From: Nitrospirae bacterium 13_2_20CM_2_62_8
GTDB lineage: Bacteria > Nitrospirota > Nitrospiria > Nitrospirales > Nitrospiraceae
Assembly: GCA_001914955.1 (NCBI GenBank)
Contig: MNDM01000075.1
Location: forward strand, 1-41,877
Direction of reading: 5' to 3'
Length of the DNA: 41,877 nucleotides
Shown here: positions 28,167-39,601 of the stretch, one piece after another
Position numbering within the stretch: the first letter of the stretch is position 1
Layout: every line of letters starts with the position of its first letter
Made by a program: the position numbers and the translations under genes
Notes under the pieces: generated by a model
Databases searched by the model: none
The model's input: only the letters and a program-made list of their open reading frames with translations
What the model was told of the DNA's origin: nothing

Positions 28167-28242
28167 TCAGGAGACTTCGATCCAGCGAGGCCGACGGGGG
28201 TGCGCGCCACGACAGGACCCGCCTATCACGAGACTTCGATCC
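28167..28242. repeat. Duplicate of the 3' end of the downstream SAM-family gene
   Basis: The 17 bp at 28226-28242, which carry the stop codon and last codons of the minus-strand SAM hydroxide adenosyltransferase gene, recur at 28167-28183 with one mismatch (16/17). The second copy lies 59 bp beyond the stop, in the short gap towards the GH15 gene, and also ends in TGA. Confidence 0.6.
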
Positions 28243-29026
28243 GTTCGCCGCGGCCAAGCTTCAGCCATTCGGCGGCGCTCCCTTCCTTCACAAAGACCTC
28301 CAACTGCCCGTTGCTATTGATCAAGGCCTGGGGAGCGTCGGGGCTTCCTTCGGCGTAGTGGCTGGTCAGCCCCTCGATCACCGTCCCTCCGACTCGGATC
28401 GTGACGCGGCTGCGCCGTAACTTTCCCTGCACCTCCTTCAGATGAAGGGGGGTCACGTTCGAGATGAGGTTGCCGAAATGGTCCACATAGATGATGCGGC
28501 CGACCAACGCCTGCCCCTCCCAGGCGGGCTCCTGACTCGACAGCCGCACATAGTCCCGAATCAAGCGCCCGTAGGAACCGGGGGGTTGTCCTCGCGTCAG
28601 CCAGGCCGCCGCGGGGGCGAAGAGATCGCGTCCGTCGAAGGTCGCCCCTTCGGCATCCAGCCGGTACTGCTTATTCTCGATCTCGCGCACCTCGACCGAC
28701 ACCTCCTCCTGAAGAACATCGGTGAGCACGCCATTGTCCGGCGCCACAAAGTAATACCGGGAGCTGGTCACCAGCAGCGGACGTCGTGCGCTCCCGACTC
28801 CGGGGTCCACCACCACGACATGGACCGTCCCCTCCGGGAAGTAGCGATAGCAGGATTTCAGTAGATAGGCCGCCTCGTCCACCTGCTGGGGCCTCACCTG
28901 ATGCGAGAGATCCACGATTCTGGCTTGGGGGTTGATGTTCAGGATCACTCCTTTCATGCTGGCGACGAAGTAATCCCGCTCGCCGAAGTCGGTCAGCAGG
29001 GTCACGACGGAAATGGCACTTGGCAT
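28226..29026 (-). CDS. SAM hydroxide adenosyltransferase (DUF62 family)
   Basis: Members hydrolyse S-adenosylmethionine to adenosine and methionine using an activated water; relatives are fluorinases and chlorinases. 266 residues with VVTLLTDFGERDYFVASMKG at the N-terminus, DLSHQVRPQQVDEAAYLL, VVVVDPGVGSARRPLLV, FVAPDNGVLTDVL and, in the C-terminal beta-barrel, IIYVDHFGNLISNV. The Asp-Arg-His set reported for hydroxide adenosyltransferases seems present. It lacks any sign of the larger halogenase loop, but this was judged by eye only. Follows greA after a 110-bp gap filled by a repeat; the ribosome site is weak. Confidence 0.9.
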   Translation of the reverse strand: MPSAISVVTLLTDFGERDYFVASMKGVILNINPQARIVDLSHQVRPQQVDEAAYLLKSCYRYFPEGTVHVVVVDPGVGSARRPLLVTSSRYYFVAPDNGVLTDVLQEEVSVEVREIENKQYRLDAEGATFDGRDLFAPAAAWLTRGQPPGSYGRLIRDYVRLSSQEPAWEGQALVGRIIYVDHFGNLISNVTPLHLKEVQGKLRRSRVTIRVGGTVIEGLTSHYAEGSPDAPQALINSNGQLEVFVKEGSAAEWLKLGRGERIEVS

Positions 29027-29038
29027 AGGCGAACCGTA

Positions 29039-29128
29039 GGCTGAGGTTCAGGTTCAGGTTCAGGAAGCGCGCCCGAGGGATTCAGTTTCACGTCAGGTTT
29101 TCCCTGAACCTCAGCCTTGACCTCAGCC
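29039..29128. repeat. Hexamer array with a 14-bp inverted repeat between greA and the SAM-family gene
   Basis: GGTTCA occurs three times in tandem (29045-29062). GGCTGAGGTTCAGG (29039-29052) is perfectly inverted at 29103-29116, and a second partial copy (GACCTCAGCC) ends at 29128. The right half reads as degenerate 6-bp units (CCTGAA, CCTCAG, CCTTGA, CCTCAG). It could form a long hairpin between the two genes. Confidence 0.7.
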
Positions 29129-29136
29129 TGTCTGCC

Positions 29137-29613
29137 TCAGAGTTCCCCAAACGTGATGCCCCGGATCTCATAGGCGACGACGCGGGCCGGCGTGGTCACT
29201 TCCACCTGATCGCCGACGCGCCGCCCGATCAGGGCCTTGCCGACCGGAGACTGGACCGAGATTTTCCCGTTCTTCAGGTCGGCCTCGTCCTGTCCGACCA
29301 GCGTGTACTGCTTCTGCTGCTTGGACTCCAGATCCAGCAGCAGGACCGTCGCCCCGAACACCACCGTCTCGCTGGAGAGGTTCGCGGTGTCGATGATCCG
29401 CGCATCGGCCAGCTTCCGCTCCAGCTCCGTGATCCGTGATTCGATGAAGCCCTGGCGGTCTTTGGCTGCTTCATATTCGGCATTCTCAGTGAGATCGCCG
29501 TGGGACCTCGCCTCAGCAATCGCCTCGATCGCTTTCGGCCGCTCCACCTTGCGCAACCGGTCCAGCTCAGCCTTGAGCACTTCGTAGCCTTTCTTGGTGA
29601 TCGGTGTGGGCAT
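29137..29613 (-). CDS. greA: Transcription elongation factor GreA
   Basis: Rescues backtracked RNA polymerase by stimulating transcript cleavage in the secondary channel. 158 residues, the standard size: N-terminal coiled coil beginning [17 protein letters not shown] and carrying the acidic tip [18 protein letters not shown], then the C-terminal FKBP-like domain with [18 protein letters not shown]. Follows carB in the pyrimidine operon across a short heptamer repeat. Confidence 0.97.
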   Translation of the reverse strand: MPTPITKKGYEVLKAELDRLRKVERPKAIEAIAEARSHGDLTENAEYEAAKDRQGFIESRITELERKLADARIIDTANLSSETVVFGATVLLLDLESKQQKQYTLVGQDEADLKNGKISVQSPVGKALIGRRVGDQVEVTTPARVVAYEIRGITFGEL

Positions 29614-29623
29614 GGGGCCTCCG

Positions 29624-29651
29624 CTGAGAGCCGAGAGCTGAGAGCTGTCAG
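29624..29651. repeat. Short heptamer array at the carB stop
   Basis: Four 7-bp units in phase on the plus strand: CTGAGAG, CCGAGAG, CTGAGAG, CTGTCAG (29624-29651). The last unit overlaps the carB stop codon (29648-29650), and the array fills most of the 34-bp carB-greA gap. Confidence 0.65.
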
Positions 29652-32600
29652 TTGTGGTGATATTCCTGCAGCGATCGGATCGTGAGCCCTTTTCGCAGCG
29701 CGGCCTCCATGCCCATGACCGCCGCCCTGGCTCCGGGCATCGTGGTGCAGTAGGGCAGTCCTTTCTGGAGCGCCTCGCGGCGGATCGATGCCGAGTCGGC
29801 CTGGGAGGATTCGCTTCCGACCGTGTTCACGACCAGACTGATCTCGCCGTTCTTGATATGGTCTACGATGTGGGGACGGCCTTCCGTGACTTTATTGACC
29901 GGCTCGACCTCGACGCCGTGGTGTTGAAGATACGCCGCGGTGCCCCGGGTGGCCTCGAGCAGAAACCCCAGCCGGCGCAGCCGGCGCGCCACCTCAAGCG
30001 CCGCCGGCTTGTCGTGGTCTTTCACGCTCAACACGACCCTCCCGGCGCGCGGGAGCGGGACCCCCGCCGCAGCCTGGGATTTCGCGAAGGCCCAGCCGAA
30101 ATCGTCGTCGATGCCCATTACTTCCCCGGTGGACTTCATCTCCGGGCCCAACAACACGTCCACCCCCGCAAACTTCGTGAACGGGAACACGGCTTCCTTG
30201 ACCGCGACATGGCGCAGTGTCGGCGCCTCCGTGAATCCGAGCGCCTCCAGCGTCTTGCCCATCATCACCTTCATGGCCAGTTTGGCGAGCGGAACCCCGA
30301 TCGCCTTGCTGACAAACGGCACCGTCCGGGAGCCGCGCGGGTTGACCTCCAGCACGTACAGGTGGCCGCCGCGGACCGCAAACTGGGCGTTCATCAACCC
30401 GACCACGCCCAACTCCATGGCCAGCGCGGCGGTCTGGCGGCGGATCTCCGCGACCATGTCTCCCTCCAAGGTGTAGGGGGGCAGCGAACAGGCCGAGTCA
30501 CCCGAGTGGACTCCCGCCTCCTCGATGTGCTCCATGATCCCCGCGACCACCACCTGCCGCCCGTCCGAAATCGCATCCACGTCGATTTCGATGGCGTCTT
30601 CCAGGTACTTGTCGATCAACACCGGGTGATTGGGCGAGGCCTTCACGGCCGAGGCCATGTAATCCAACAGACCCGGCTCGTGAAAGACGATCTGCATGGC
30701 ACGTCCGCCCAGGACGTACGAGGGGCGGACCATCACCGGGTACCCGATCTTGGCCGCCGCGCGGGCCGCTTCCTCCACCGATCGCGCCATCCCGCTGTCC
30801 GGCTGGCGAAGCCCCAGCTGAACCAGGAGGGATCGGAAGCGCTCCCGATCTTCGGCGCGGTCAATCGCGTCAGGACTCGTGCCGAGGATCTTCACGCCGG
30901 CCCGCGCCAGCGGCAGCGCCAGCTTGAGCGGCGTCTGCCCGCCAAACTGGACGACCACCCCGATCGGGCGCTCACGATCCACGATGTTCAGGACGTCTTC
31001 TTCCGTCAACGGCTCAAAATAGAGCCGATCGGAGGTGTCGTAATCCGTGCTGACTGTCTCCGGATTACAGTTGACCATGATCGTCTCGAACCCCTCCTCC
31101 CGGAGAGCGAAGGCCGCGTGCACGCAGCAGTAATCAAACTCGATTCCCTGTCCGATCCGGTTGGGCCCACCGCCGAGAATCATGACCTTGCGCCGATCGG
31201 TCGGACGCGACTCACACTGCCCCTCGTAGGTCGAGTACAGGTAGGGGGTATGCGCCTCGAACTCCGCCGCGCAGGTGTCCACCCGTTTGTAGGTCACGCC
31301 GTGCGCGGCTCCTTGGGACGAACCAGCAGCCCGCCGGCGCCTCAGCTCTCCCGTCTCGACTCCGGTCAATTGGGCGAGGCGCTCGTCGGAGAAGCCGAGC
31401 CGCTTCGCCTCCCACAGCAGGTCAGGGTCGAGTGACGAAGTCGCGGCCCCCAGCCGGCGTTCGAACTCGACCAGCTCGTGGATCTGGTCCAAGAACCATG
31501 GATCGATCCTGGTCAGCGCAGCGAGTTCCTCGACTGACACCCCCAGCCGCATGGCGTCCGCCACGTGCCAGACCCGGTCGGGATGCGGAGTCTGGAGCGC
31601 GCTCCGCACGCGCGCCGCCAGCTCGTCCCGGTTCGCCCCAGGAGGGACGGCGCCATCAAGCCCGTGCAAGGAGCCCAGCCCGAAGCGGTCCACCTCCAGG
31701 GACCGGATCGCCTTTTGCAGCGCCTCCTTGAAGGTCCGTCCGATCGCCATCGCCTCCCCCACCGACTTCATCTGGGTGGTCAAGGTGGGATCAGCGCCCG
31801 GAAACTTCTCGAAGGCGAACCGCGGCATTTTCACCACCACATAGTCAATGGTGGGCTCGAACGCGGCCTTGGTCACGCGGGTAATGTCGTTCGAGAGTTC
31901 GTCCAGCGTATACCCCACCGCCAGCTTGGCCGCAATTTTGGCGATCGGGAACCCGGTGGCCTTGGAGGCCAGCGCCGAGCTGCGCGACACCCGCGGGTTC
32001 ATCTCGATGACCACCAGGTCGCCCGTCTCCGGGTGCACGGCGAACTGGATATTGGAGCCCCCCGTGTCCACCCCGACCTCCCGAATGATCCGGACCGCGG
32101 CGTCCCGCATCACCTGATACTCTTTGTCGGTCAAGGTCATCGCCGGCGCCACCGTGATGCTGTCTCCCGTATGAACCCCCATCGGATCGACGTTCTCGAT
32201 CGGGCAGACGATCACCACGTTGTCCTTCAGATCCCGCATGACCTCGAGCTCGAATTCCTTCCAGCCGATGACCGATCGCTCGACCAGGATTTCCCCCACC
32301 GGGCTCATGGCGAGTCCCCATTCCACGTGCCGCTCAAACTCCTCCCGGTTGTAGGCGATGTTCCCGCCGGTGCCGCCGAGGGTGAAGGACGGGCGGACAA
32401 TGGCCGGGAAGCCGATTCGCTCGGCCACCCTCGCGGCTTCCTCCCGCGTCCTGGCCGATCCGCTCTCAGGCGTCTTGAGCCCGATCCGCCCCATCGCAAG
32501 CTTGAAGGCCTCCCGGTCCTCGGCCTTGTGGATCGCTTCGGCGGAGGCCCCGATCAGCTCCACGCCATACTTGGAGAGCGTCCCGCGCTTGGCCAGCCCC

Positions 32601-32899
32601 ACCGCGATGTTCAACGCGGTTTGTCCTCCCATCGTGGGCAGCAGGGCATCCGGGCGTTCGCGCTCGATCACCTGCTCCACCACCTCCACCGTCACGGGCT
32701 CCAGATACGTGCGGTCGGCCAACTCCGGATCGGTCATGATGGTGGCCGGATTGCTGTTGAGCAGAATGACCCGGTAGCCTTCCTCCTTCAGAGCCTTGCA
32801 CGCCTGTGTGCCGGAATAGTCGAACTCGCAGGCCTGCCCGATGACGATGGGGCCTGACCCGATCAGGAGGATGCTCGTGATGTCAGTCCGTCTCGGCAT
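29648..32899 (-). CDS. carB: Carbamoyl-phosphate synthase large subunit
   Basis: Makes carbamoyl phosphate from bicarbonate, ammonia (from CarA) and two ATP for pyrimidine and arginine synthesis. 1083 residues, full length. The two homologous halves each hold an ATP-grasp domain: the first opens [20 protein letters not shown] and the second [36 protein letters not shown] and [15 protein letters not shown] are the paired binding loops. The C-terminal MGS-like allosteric domain (from ~residue 930) is present. Separated from carA in the operon by sppA and an M48 protease gene. Confidence 0.97.
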   Translation of the reverse strand: MPRRTDITSILLIGSGPIVIGQACEFDYSGTQACKALKEEGYRVILLNSNPATIMTDPELADRTYLEPVTVEVVEQVIERERPDALLPTMGGQTALNIAVGLAKRGTLSKYGVELIGASAEAIHKAEDREAFKLAMGRIGLKTPESGSARTREEAARVAERIGFPAIVRPSFTLGGTGGNIAYNREEFERHVEWGLAMSPVGEILVERSVIGWKEFELEVMRDLKDNVVIVCPIENVDPMGVHTGDSITVAPAMTLTDKEYQVMRDAAVRIIREVGVDTGGSNIQFAVHPETGDLVVIEMNPRVSRSSALASKATGFPIAKIAAKLAVGYTLDELSNDITRVTKAAFEPTIDYVVVKMPRFAFEKFPGADPTLTTQMKSVGEAMAIGRTFKEALQKAIRSLEVDRFGLGSLHGLDGAVPPGANRDELAARVRSALQTPHPDRVWHVADAMRLGVSVEELAALTRIDPWFLDQIHELVEFERRLGAATSSLDPDLLWEAKRLGFSDERLAQLTGVETGELRRRRAAGSSQGAAHGVTYKRVDTCAAEFEAHTPYLYSTYEGQCESRPTDRRKVMILGGGPNRIGQGIEFDYCCVHAAFALREEGFETIMVNCNPETVSTDYDTSDRLYFEPLTEEDVLNIVDRERPIGVVVQFGGQTPLKLALPLARAGVKILGTSPDAIDRAEDRERFRSLLVQLGLRQPDSGMARSVEEAARAAAKIGYPVMVRPSYVLGGRAMQIVFHEPGLLDYMASAVKASPNHPVLIDKYLEDAIEIDVDAISDGRQVVVAGIMEHIEEAGVHSGDSACSLPPYTLEGDMVAEIRRQTAALAMELGVVGLMNAQFAVRGGHLYVLEVNPRGSRTVPFVSKAIGVPLAKLAMKVMMGKTLEALGFTEAPTLRHVAVKEAVFPFTKFAGVDVLLGPEMKSTGEVMGIDDDFGWAFAKSQAAAGVPLPRAGRVVLSVKDHDKPAALEVARRLRRLGFLLEATRGTAAYLQHHGVEVEPVNKVTEGRPHIVDHIKNGEISLVVNTVGSESSQADSASIRREALQKGLPYCTTMPGARAAVMGMEAALRKGLTIRSLQEYHHN

Positions 32900-32911
32900 G
32901 GTCCTTCCAAG

Positions 32912-33880
32912 TTAACCTGAACTCGGCATCGGCCCGATCCCCGGACGGTACGGCCGTGACGGCGAGGCTGGCGTCTGCTCAGCCGGCGCGCTGGTCGGAT
33001 GATAGAACCGCAACGCATCCGGAACCCACGCCTCAATCTGCTGGATCCGGCTGACGTCCGACGGGTGAGTGGACAGAAACTCCGGAATCGCGGCCGCCGA
33101 CCGAAAACAAAGCTTCCCGATCATGTTCCGTGGACACCCGCTCATCCGCTCCCAGAACGGCACCGCCTCCCGTGGATCGTACCCCGCTTCCGCCATCAGC
33201 CGCAGCCCGATAAAGTCCGCCTCGGACTCCTGCCTCCGGTTGAAGGGCAACGCCACTCCCACGCCGTACGCGCTCTGGAGCCCTTGCATTGCACCGGGAT
33301 CCACAACTCCGGCAACCGCACCGGCCATGGCGCCGAGCTGGGCGATCTGCTCAAGAATGTTGCGACTGATGCGCTCGGCTCCGTGCCGCTGCAGGGCGTG
33401 CGCCACCTCGTGCCCCATCACGGTGGCCAGCCCCGCGTCATTCTTGGTGTATTTGAGTATGCCGGTGAAGACAGCCACCTTGCCGCCCGGCAAGGCGAAG
33501 GCATTCACCATCCGATCATCCTGGATCACCGCAAATTCCCAGTGATACTCCGGCTTGTGGGCCGCCACGGCAATGCGTTGGCCGACTCGTTGCACCAACT
33601 CGTTGATTTCAGGGTTCTCGTTCAGCCGCGTCCCTCGCAGCACGTCACGAAAGGCCCGCACTCCCATCGCGATCTCTTTTTCTTCGGAGATGAAGATCAG
33701 TTGCTCACGGCCGGTGCCCGGCGCCCGATAACAGCCCCAGAGGGAACCGAACAGTCCAAGCGCAGTGCAGGTCGCCAGGGCGCCCTTGGCCCCCAGGTAC
33801 AGGGCGGCCCGCCGACTGACCGGCGTCCGTAAGAATGTACTGATCGTGTGATCCGTTGATTGACCCATTGAAGGACCCAT
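32912..33880 (-). CDS. M48-family metallopeptidase, probable lipoprotein
   Basis: A zinc protease related to BepA/LoiP, periplasmic proteins that act in outer-membrane protein quality control. Of 322 residues, ~20-50 form a twin-Arg-containing signal (RRAALYLGAKGALATCTALG) ending in a lipobox-like L-W-G-C with Cys50; Trp at the -2 position is unusual. The zinc site is His157-Glu158-x-x-His161 in VMGHEVAHALQRHGAER, with a third ligand in NRRQESEADFIGL. The C-terminus is Pro/Ser rich. Start uncertain: ATG 33880 or ATG 33868. Inserted in the pyrimidine operon between sppA and carB. Confidence 0.9.
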   Translation of the reverse strand: MGPSMGQSTDHTISTFLRTPVSRRAALYLGAKGALATCTALGLFGSLWGCYRAPGTGREQLIFISEEKEIAMGVRAFRDVLRGTRLNENPEINELVQRVGQRIAVAAHKPEYHWEFAVIQDDRMVNAFALPGGKVAVFTGILKYTKNDAGLATVMGHEVAHALQRHGAERISRNILEQIAQLGAMAGAVAGVVDPGAMQGLQSAYGVGVALPFNRRQESEADFIGLRLMAEAGYDPREAVPFWERMSGCPRNMIGKLCFRSAAAIPEFLSTHPSDVSRIQQIEAWVPDALRFYHPTSAPAEQTPASPSRPYRPGIGPMPSSG

Positions 33881-33928
33881 TCAGGCCGCACGAGACATCA
33901 TCACATCACCAGATCACGACATTCCCCG

Positions 33929-34897
33929 TCACGGCATCCAGAGATACATGAATTGCGGGGTTCCTCCGCGCACGATGGCCATCAGATCGAGGCCGGACAG
34001 CGCGGTCCACCCGCTTCCCCCCTCCAGGACCCGCGAATAGATGTTGTGCCGGTATTCGCCGGGGCGCCGGTACACCACCACGCGGGCATCTGTGAGACCC
34101 GCCTGTCGTTTCGCCAGCTCGATGGCATCATCCAGGTAGCCGACGCTGTCCACAAGGCCGAGCGCCTTCGCCTGCTCGCCCGAGTAGATCCGCCCGTCCG
34201 CGAGCTTGCGAATCTCCTCAGGGGTGAGATTCCGCCGCCCTTCCTGGATGACGCTTAGGAACCGTTGATAGAAGGAGTCGATCACTCCTTGGAAGATGGC
34301 CCGTTCCTCGTCGGTCATGGTCCTGAACGGCGAGCCCATATCCTTCTTCGGGCCTGAGGCCACCGCCGTGGCTTCCAATCCGATTTTTTCCAGCAGTCCG
34401 CGGGCGTTCACGGTCAGCATGATCACGCCAAGACTCCCGGTCACCGAGGAGGGATGGACCATGATCTTGTCCGCCGCCACCGCCACGTAGTACCCCCCGG
34501 ACGCGCCGACGTCCATGATCGAGGCGATCACGGGGATCTTTCGCTTCTCCTTGAACGCCCGGAGCTCATGGTAGAGGACGTCCGAGGCGGTGACCGTGCC
34601 GCCGGGACTGTTGATGCGCACCACCAGCGCCTTGACCTTCGAATCGTTGGCGGCGCGGGTCAACTCTTCTTTCAGATGGGCCACCGGATTCGGCTGTTCC
34701 ACCAGGCCCTCGCTCTCACGAGAGCTGATCAGACCGGACAGCTCAACCATCAGCACCTTGTACGTCCCGGACCCGCTCAGCTGTTTTTCCTCGAGCGGGC
34801 CTGCCCCCGGTAAGAGGTTGATGGTGATGCATCCGGACAGCAAGGCCGCCGTGCCGACGAGCGCGAGGCCTTTCCACAATGACGTTCTCTCATGCAT
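33929..34897 (-). CDS. sppA: Signal peptide peptidase SppA, short lipoprotein form
   Basis: Degrades cleaved signal peptides in the membrane. 322 residues, the single-domain (Bacillus-like) size rather than the ~600-residue E. coli form. A lipobox L-L-S-G-C ends at Cys23, so it is probably lipid-anchored. Clp-fold motifs: [13 protein letters not shown], the nucleophile Ser133 in [23 protein letters not shown] and the probable general-base Lys184 or Lys185 in [12 protein letters not shown]. Its ATG lies 8 bp inside carA, so translation is probably coupled. Confidence 0.93.
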   Translation of the reverse strand: MHERTSLWKGLALVGTAALLSGCITINLLPGAGPLEEKQLSGSGTYKVLMVELSGLISSRESEGLVEQPNPVAHLKEELTRAANDSKVKALVVRINSPGGTVTASDVLYHELRAFKEKRKIPVIASIMDVGASGGYYVAVAADKIMVHPSSVTGSLGVIMLTVNARGLLEKIGLEATAVASGPKKDMGSPFRTMTDEERAIFQGVIDSFYQRFLSVIQEGRRNLTPEEIRKLADGRIYSGEQAKALGLVDSVGYLDDAIELAKRQAGLTDARVVVYRRPGEYRHNIYSRVLEGGSGWTALSGLDLMAIVRGGTPQFMYLWMP

Positions 34898-36071
34898 GGT
34901 TTGTCTCCATCATCCGCGTAAATTGCCGGAACAGATAGGCCGAGTCGTGCGGGCCGGGCGACGCCTCGGGATGGTACTGCACCGAGAGCACGGGCTGGTC
35001 CAGGCAGACCATCCCCTCGATGGAATCATCGTTGAGGCTGAGATGACTGATCGCCAGCCGTCCGAATCGAGTCTTCACCACCGCGTGGTCGGTCGAGTGT
35101 GGAGCGATCGCGCCCGGTGCCCGGACCGCGAAGTTATGATTCTGGGACGTGATCCCCACGGTTCGTGTCCGCAAGTCTATCACGGGATGATTGGCCGCAT
35201 GGTGGCCGAATTTCAGTTTGTAGGTGGTCAGGCCCATGGCCAACCCCAGAATCTGATGACCCAGGCAGATGCCGAAGATCGGACGCCACCCGATCAAGGC
35301 CCGGACCGCCTCGATCGCGTAGGGAACCCCTTCTGGATCGCCGGGGCCGTTGGACAGCACGACGCCGTCCGGCTGCATCCTCTTCACCGAGTCAGCCGGC
35401 GTAGACGCCGGCACCACCGTCACGGCACACCCCGTATCCACCAACCGGCGCAGGATGTTCTGCTTGGTCCCGAAGTCATACGCGACCACTCGGAGTGTCC
35501 GTCCGACCAGGGACCGTTCGGAAGATCCGTGATCCGCCTCCGATGCCCACACGCCGGACCCATCCGTCCATTCATACGGCTGGCCGCAGGTGACCTCCGA
35601 GACCAGGTCGCGTCCCACGATGCCGGGAGCGGTGCGTGCCTTCTCCACCCCGCGGCGGGGATCCAGATCCACATGGGAGATCAGCCCCTGTTGGGAGCCG
35701 GCATCGCGCAGATGGCGGGTGAGCGCACGGGTATCCAGGCCCTCGATGCCGACCACGCGGGACTCCCGGAGATAATCATCCAAGGCCTGTTCGCTCCGCC
35801 AATTACTCGGCCGCCGGCTGGATTCCTTTACCACGAACCCTTCGGCCCAGATACGGCGCGACTCGACGTCTTCGCGCGTGATTCCATAGTTGCCGATGTG
35901 CGGACAGGTCATCGTGATGATTTGTCCTTTATAGGACGGGTCGGTCAGAATTTCCTGATACCCGGTCATGGCGGTATTGAACACCACCTCGCCGACCGTC
36001 TCGCTCTCGAAGCCGAGCGCGCGGCCCTCGAACACCGTGCCGTCCGCGAGCGCGAGAAGAGCCCTTTTCAC
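34890..36071 (-). CDS. carA: Carbamoyl-phosphate synthase small (glutamine amidotransferase) subunit
   Basis: Hydrolyses glutamine and channels ammonia to CarB. From GTG 36071 the product is 393 residues beginning [21 protein letters not shown]-terminal CPSase domain with [21 protein letters not shown]-terminal class-I amidotransferase with NGPGDPEG, the triad Cys269 ([10 protein letters not shown]), His367 and Glu369 ([10 protein letters not shown]). The frame is open ~100 codons further upstream, but that is antisense-free overlap with the DUF4149 gene and has no family match. The start overlaps the DUF4149 stop (GTGA) and the end overlaps sppA by 8 bp. Confidence 0.96.
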   Translation of the reverse strand: MKRALLALADGTVFEGRALGFESETVGEVVFNTAMTGYQEILTDPSYKGQIITMTCPHIGNYGITREDVESRRIWAEGFVVKESSRRPSNWRSEQALDDYLRESRVVGIEGLDTRALTRHLRDAGSQQGLISHVDLDPRRGVEKARTAPGIVGRDLVSEVTCGQPYEWTDGSGVWASEADHGSSERSLVGRTLRVVAYDFGTKQNILRRLVDTGCAVTVVPASTPADSVKRMQPDGVVLSNGPGDPEGVPYAIEAVRALIGWRPIFGICLGHQILGLAMGLTTYKLKFGHHAANHPVIDLRTRTVGITSQNHNFAVRAPGAIAPHSTDHAVVKTRFGRLAISHLSLNDDSIEGMVCLDQPVLSVQYHPEASPGPHDSAYLFRQFTRMMETNHA

Positions 36072-36595
36072 GTGGTTGAAACTTCCTTCCTCATCCACTG
36101 CTGCAGCTTCACCGCCAGCAGGGCGATCCCTAAGCCGAGGTTGAACACATAGAGTCCACGGACCACCGCATGAGTCCGGAAGAAGGCGTCCAAGGCAGCC
36201 TTCTTCGCCGCCTCGTCCTGCGTCGCGAAGGCTTGCTCCTGGAGCCTCATCGACTCCGGGCCCAGGACCAGCCCGATCGCCGCTGCCACCATGATCATCA
36301 CAAGCAGGAGCGCGAGTTCGGGACGACTGACCGCGGATCCGCTCCCTCGGTGGACCCACATCCTCCACGCCGCGGCGCTGACCAGGACGAGGATCGCGGC
36401 GGCCACCACCCGATTATACCCGTCGAAGACCCGCGTAAGGAACCGGCCTCCCGGTTCCATCCCAAACGAATTGAACACCGCCGGGATGACCGCGGCCATG
36501 ATAACTACCAACCCTCCGGTCCAGATCGCGAGCGCCACCAGCTCCAGCGTGTGGCACACCAGCAGCCCTCGCCGTGGCGCGCGCCCCAGATCCAT
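36068..36595 (-). CDS. DUF4149-type membrane protein
   Basis: 175 residues with four predicted membrane segments (~12-38, 63-80, 93-112 and 145-163) and a basic C-terminus. The conserved opening ([40 protein letters not shown]) is that of DUF4149 proteins, relatives of eukaryotic TMEM205, with no established function. Sits between pyrC and carA in tight overlap with carA, so it should be expressed with pyrimidine synthesis; the reason is unknown. Confidence 0.82.
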   Translation of the reverse strand: MDLGRAPRRGLLVCHTLELVALAIWTGGLVVIMAAVIPAVFNSFGMEPGGRFLTRVFDGYNRVVAAAILVLVSAAAWRMWVHRGSGSAVSRPELALLLVMIMVAAAIGLVLGPESMRLQEQAFATQDEAAKKAALDAFFRTHAVVRGLYVFNLGLGIALLAVKLQQWMRKEVSTT

Positions 36596-36609
36596 CGTGC
36601 CGCTCCCCG

Positions 36610-37731
36610 TCAGGCCGCGTCATGCACCACGCGGCCGGCCACAATCGTGGTGATCACCCGCCCCTTGACTTTCCATCCGGCGAACGGAGTGTTCCGGCTC
36701 TTGGACCGGAAGCGAGCCGGGTCCACCTCCCACTGTGCCTCCGGGTCTACCATCACGACATCGGCGTCCGCGCCGGGGGCGAGACTGCCTTTGGACAAGC
36801 CGAAGGCTCGAGCCGGCTCGGTCGTCAGCTTGGCGACCGCCGCCTCTAGCGAGAGAAACCCTTCCTCCACCAAGGCCAGCGTCAGCGGCAGCGCCGTCTC
36901 GAGCCCGACGATCCCGTTCGGAGCGGCCGCGAACTGCTGTTGTTTGTCCTGCACCGCGTGCGGCGCGTGGTCGGTCGCAATCACATCGATCGTCCCGTCG
37001 CGCAACCCCTCCTTGATCGCCTGCACGTCCTGCCACGTCCGAAGCGGTGGGTTCATCTTGGCGTGGGTGTTAAACCCGCGGACCGCCTCTTCCGTCAACG
37101 AGAAGTGGTGCGGGCAGACCTCAGCCGTCACCCGGATCCCGCGCGACTTGGCCGCGCGCACCATCCGCACCGATCCGGCGGTGCTGAGATGCGCGAGGTG
37201 CAGCCGCGCCGTGGTCAGTTCCGCAAGCGCCAGGTTGCGCGCGACCATCACGTCCTCCGCGGCCGACGGGATGCCCGGCAGGCCGAGCTGGGTGGACACG
37301 AGCCCTTCGTTCATGCAGCCCCCCTCGGAAAGATGCAGATCCTCGCAGTGATCGATCACCGGCAGATCGAACGCCAGGGCATACTCCATCGCGCGGCGCA
37401 TGATCAGGCTGTTCATCACGGGCTGCCCGTCATCTGAAATCGCGACGCAGCCGGCGTGACGCAGCTCGCCGATCTCGGCCAGTTCTTTGCCCTCGGAGCC
37501 TTTGGTGATGGCCCCCACCGGAAACACATGGGCGTTGCCGGCCAAGCGGGCCTGCTCGAGGATGAACTCGGTGATCGACTGGTTGTCATTGACCGGACTC
37601 GTGTTCGGCATGCAGCAGACGGAGGTAAACCCGCCGGCGACGGCCGCCGCGGTTCCGGTCTGGATCGTGTCCTTGTATTCGAAGCCTGGTTCCCGCAAAT
37701 GGACATGCAGGTCCACCAACCCCGGCAGCAC
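36610..37731 (-). CDS. pyrC: Dihydroorotase, apparently lacking its N-terminal ~50 residues
   Basis: Converts carbamoyl aspartate to dihydroorotate. The catalytic barrel looks intact: VDLHVHLREPGFEYKDT (metal His pair), CCMPNTSPVNDN, IDHCEDLHLS, LHLAHLSTAGSV, VTAEVCPHHFSL and ATDHAPHAVQDK, with the C-terminal FAGWKVKGRVITT. But the only start codon is GTG 37731 (AGGGGG 6 nt upstream), giving 373 residues against ~425 usual for this class. Upstream the frame continues for about 40 codons (ending KADPSTTIIDARGKL, a normal pre-barrel sequence) but has no start codon and then reads through a heptamer array to a stop. The N-terminal beta-sandwich strands are therefore missing. Functional, re-initiated or decaying: undecided. 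Confidence 0.88.
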   Translation of the reverse strand: MLPGLVDLHVHLREPGFEYKDTIQTGTAAAVAGGFTSVCCMPNTSPVNDNQSITEFILEQARLAGNAHVFPVGAITKGSEGKELAEIGELRHAGCVAISDDGQPVMNSLIMRRAMEYALAFDLPVIDHCEDLHLSEGGCMNEGLVSTQLGLPGIPSAAEDVMVARNLALAELTTARLHLAHLSTAGSVRMVRAAKSRGIRVTAEVCPHHFSLTEEAVRGFNTHAKMNPPLRTWQDVQAIKEGLRDGTIDVIATDHAPHAVQDKQQQFAAAPNGIVGLETALPLTLALVEEGFLSLEAAVAKLTTEPARAFGLSKGSLAPGADADVVMVDPEAQWEVDPARFRSKSRNTPFAGWKVKGRVITTIVAGRVVHDAA

Positions 37732-37802
37732 CAGTTTCCCCCTCGCATCGATGATCGTGGTCGACGGGTCGGCCTTGCCCGCCGGCGGGCGAGTAGCTTC
37801 GT

Positions 37803-37893
37803 TAGCTAGTAGCGGACAGCTTGCAGCTAATAGCTCAGAGCTACTCGCTATTGGCTATTCGCTACCAGCTATTCGCTGTTCGCTACTCGCTAT
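37803..37893. repeat. Heptamer array filling the pyrB-pyrC junction
   Basis: Read on the minus strand from the base after the pyrB stop, about thirteen contiguous 7-bp units follow in phase: ATAGCGA, GTAGCGA, ACAGCGA, ATAGCTG, GTAGCGA, ATAGCCA, ATAGCGA, GTAGCTC and so on to CTAGCTA. AGC at unit positions 3-5 is kept in nearly all. The array occupies the place where the pyrC start and first codons should be. Confidence 0.85.
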
Positions 37894-39521
<1,628 letters not shown>

Positions 39522-39528
<7 letters not shown>

Positions 39529-39541
39529 TCGCGGGATGAGC
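39522..39541 (-). promoter_or_regulatory. PyrR-binding (anti-antiterminator) hairpin
   Basis: GCTCA-TCCCGCGAGG-TGAGC on the minus strand: a 5-bp stem whose loop gives AUCCCGCGAGGU in RNA. This fits the PyrR recognition consensus known from Bacillus (ARUCCNGNGAGGYU) at all but its outermost bases. It begins about 10 nt after the predicted transcription start. Confidence 0.82.
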
Positions 39542-39556
39542 GTTAAAGGTGAGCGG

Positions 39557-39585
39557 ATTCTACCGGGTTGGCCCGACGGTGTCAA
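39557..39585 (-). promoter_or_regulatory. Promoter of the pyrimidine operon
   Basis: On the minus strand TTGACA (39585-39580), exactly 17 bp, TAGAAT (39562-39557). Initiation near 39550 gives a ~160-nt leader before pyrR that holds the attenuator elements. Confidence 0.85.
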
Positions 39586-39601
39586 GCGGCCTGTTGCCCC
39601 G

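Noticed and set aside
28226-29026. DUF62 gene considered as a fluorinase/chlorinase
   Set aside because: No sign of the halogenase-specific loop was visible and the context is core metabolism; hydroxide adenosyltransferase is the simpler reading.
31565-32857. A 430-codon open frame on the plus strand opposite carB
   Set aside because: It lies wholly antisense to a carB frame with complete family motifs, has Arg/His/Pro-rich composition typical of high-GC shadow frames, and shows no domain.
34890-36368. A longer carA reading with ~100 extra N-terminal residues
   Set aside because: The extension is out-of-frame overlap with the DUF4149 gene and has no CarA-like sequence; GTG 36071 gives the normal N-terminus.
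37803-37893. Heptamer array considered as a CRISPR or tRNA-like structure
   Set aside because: Unit length of 7 bp without spacers excludes CRISPR; no cloverleaf can be drawn.
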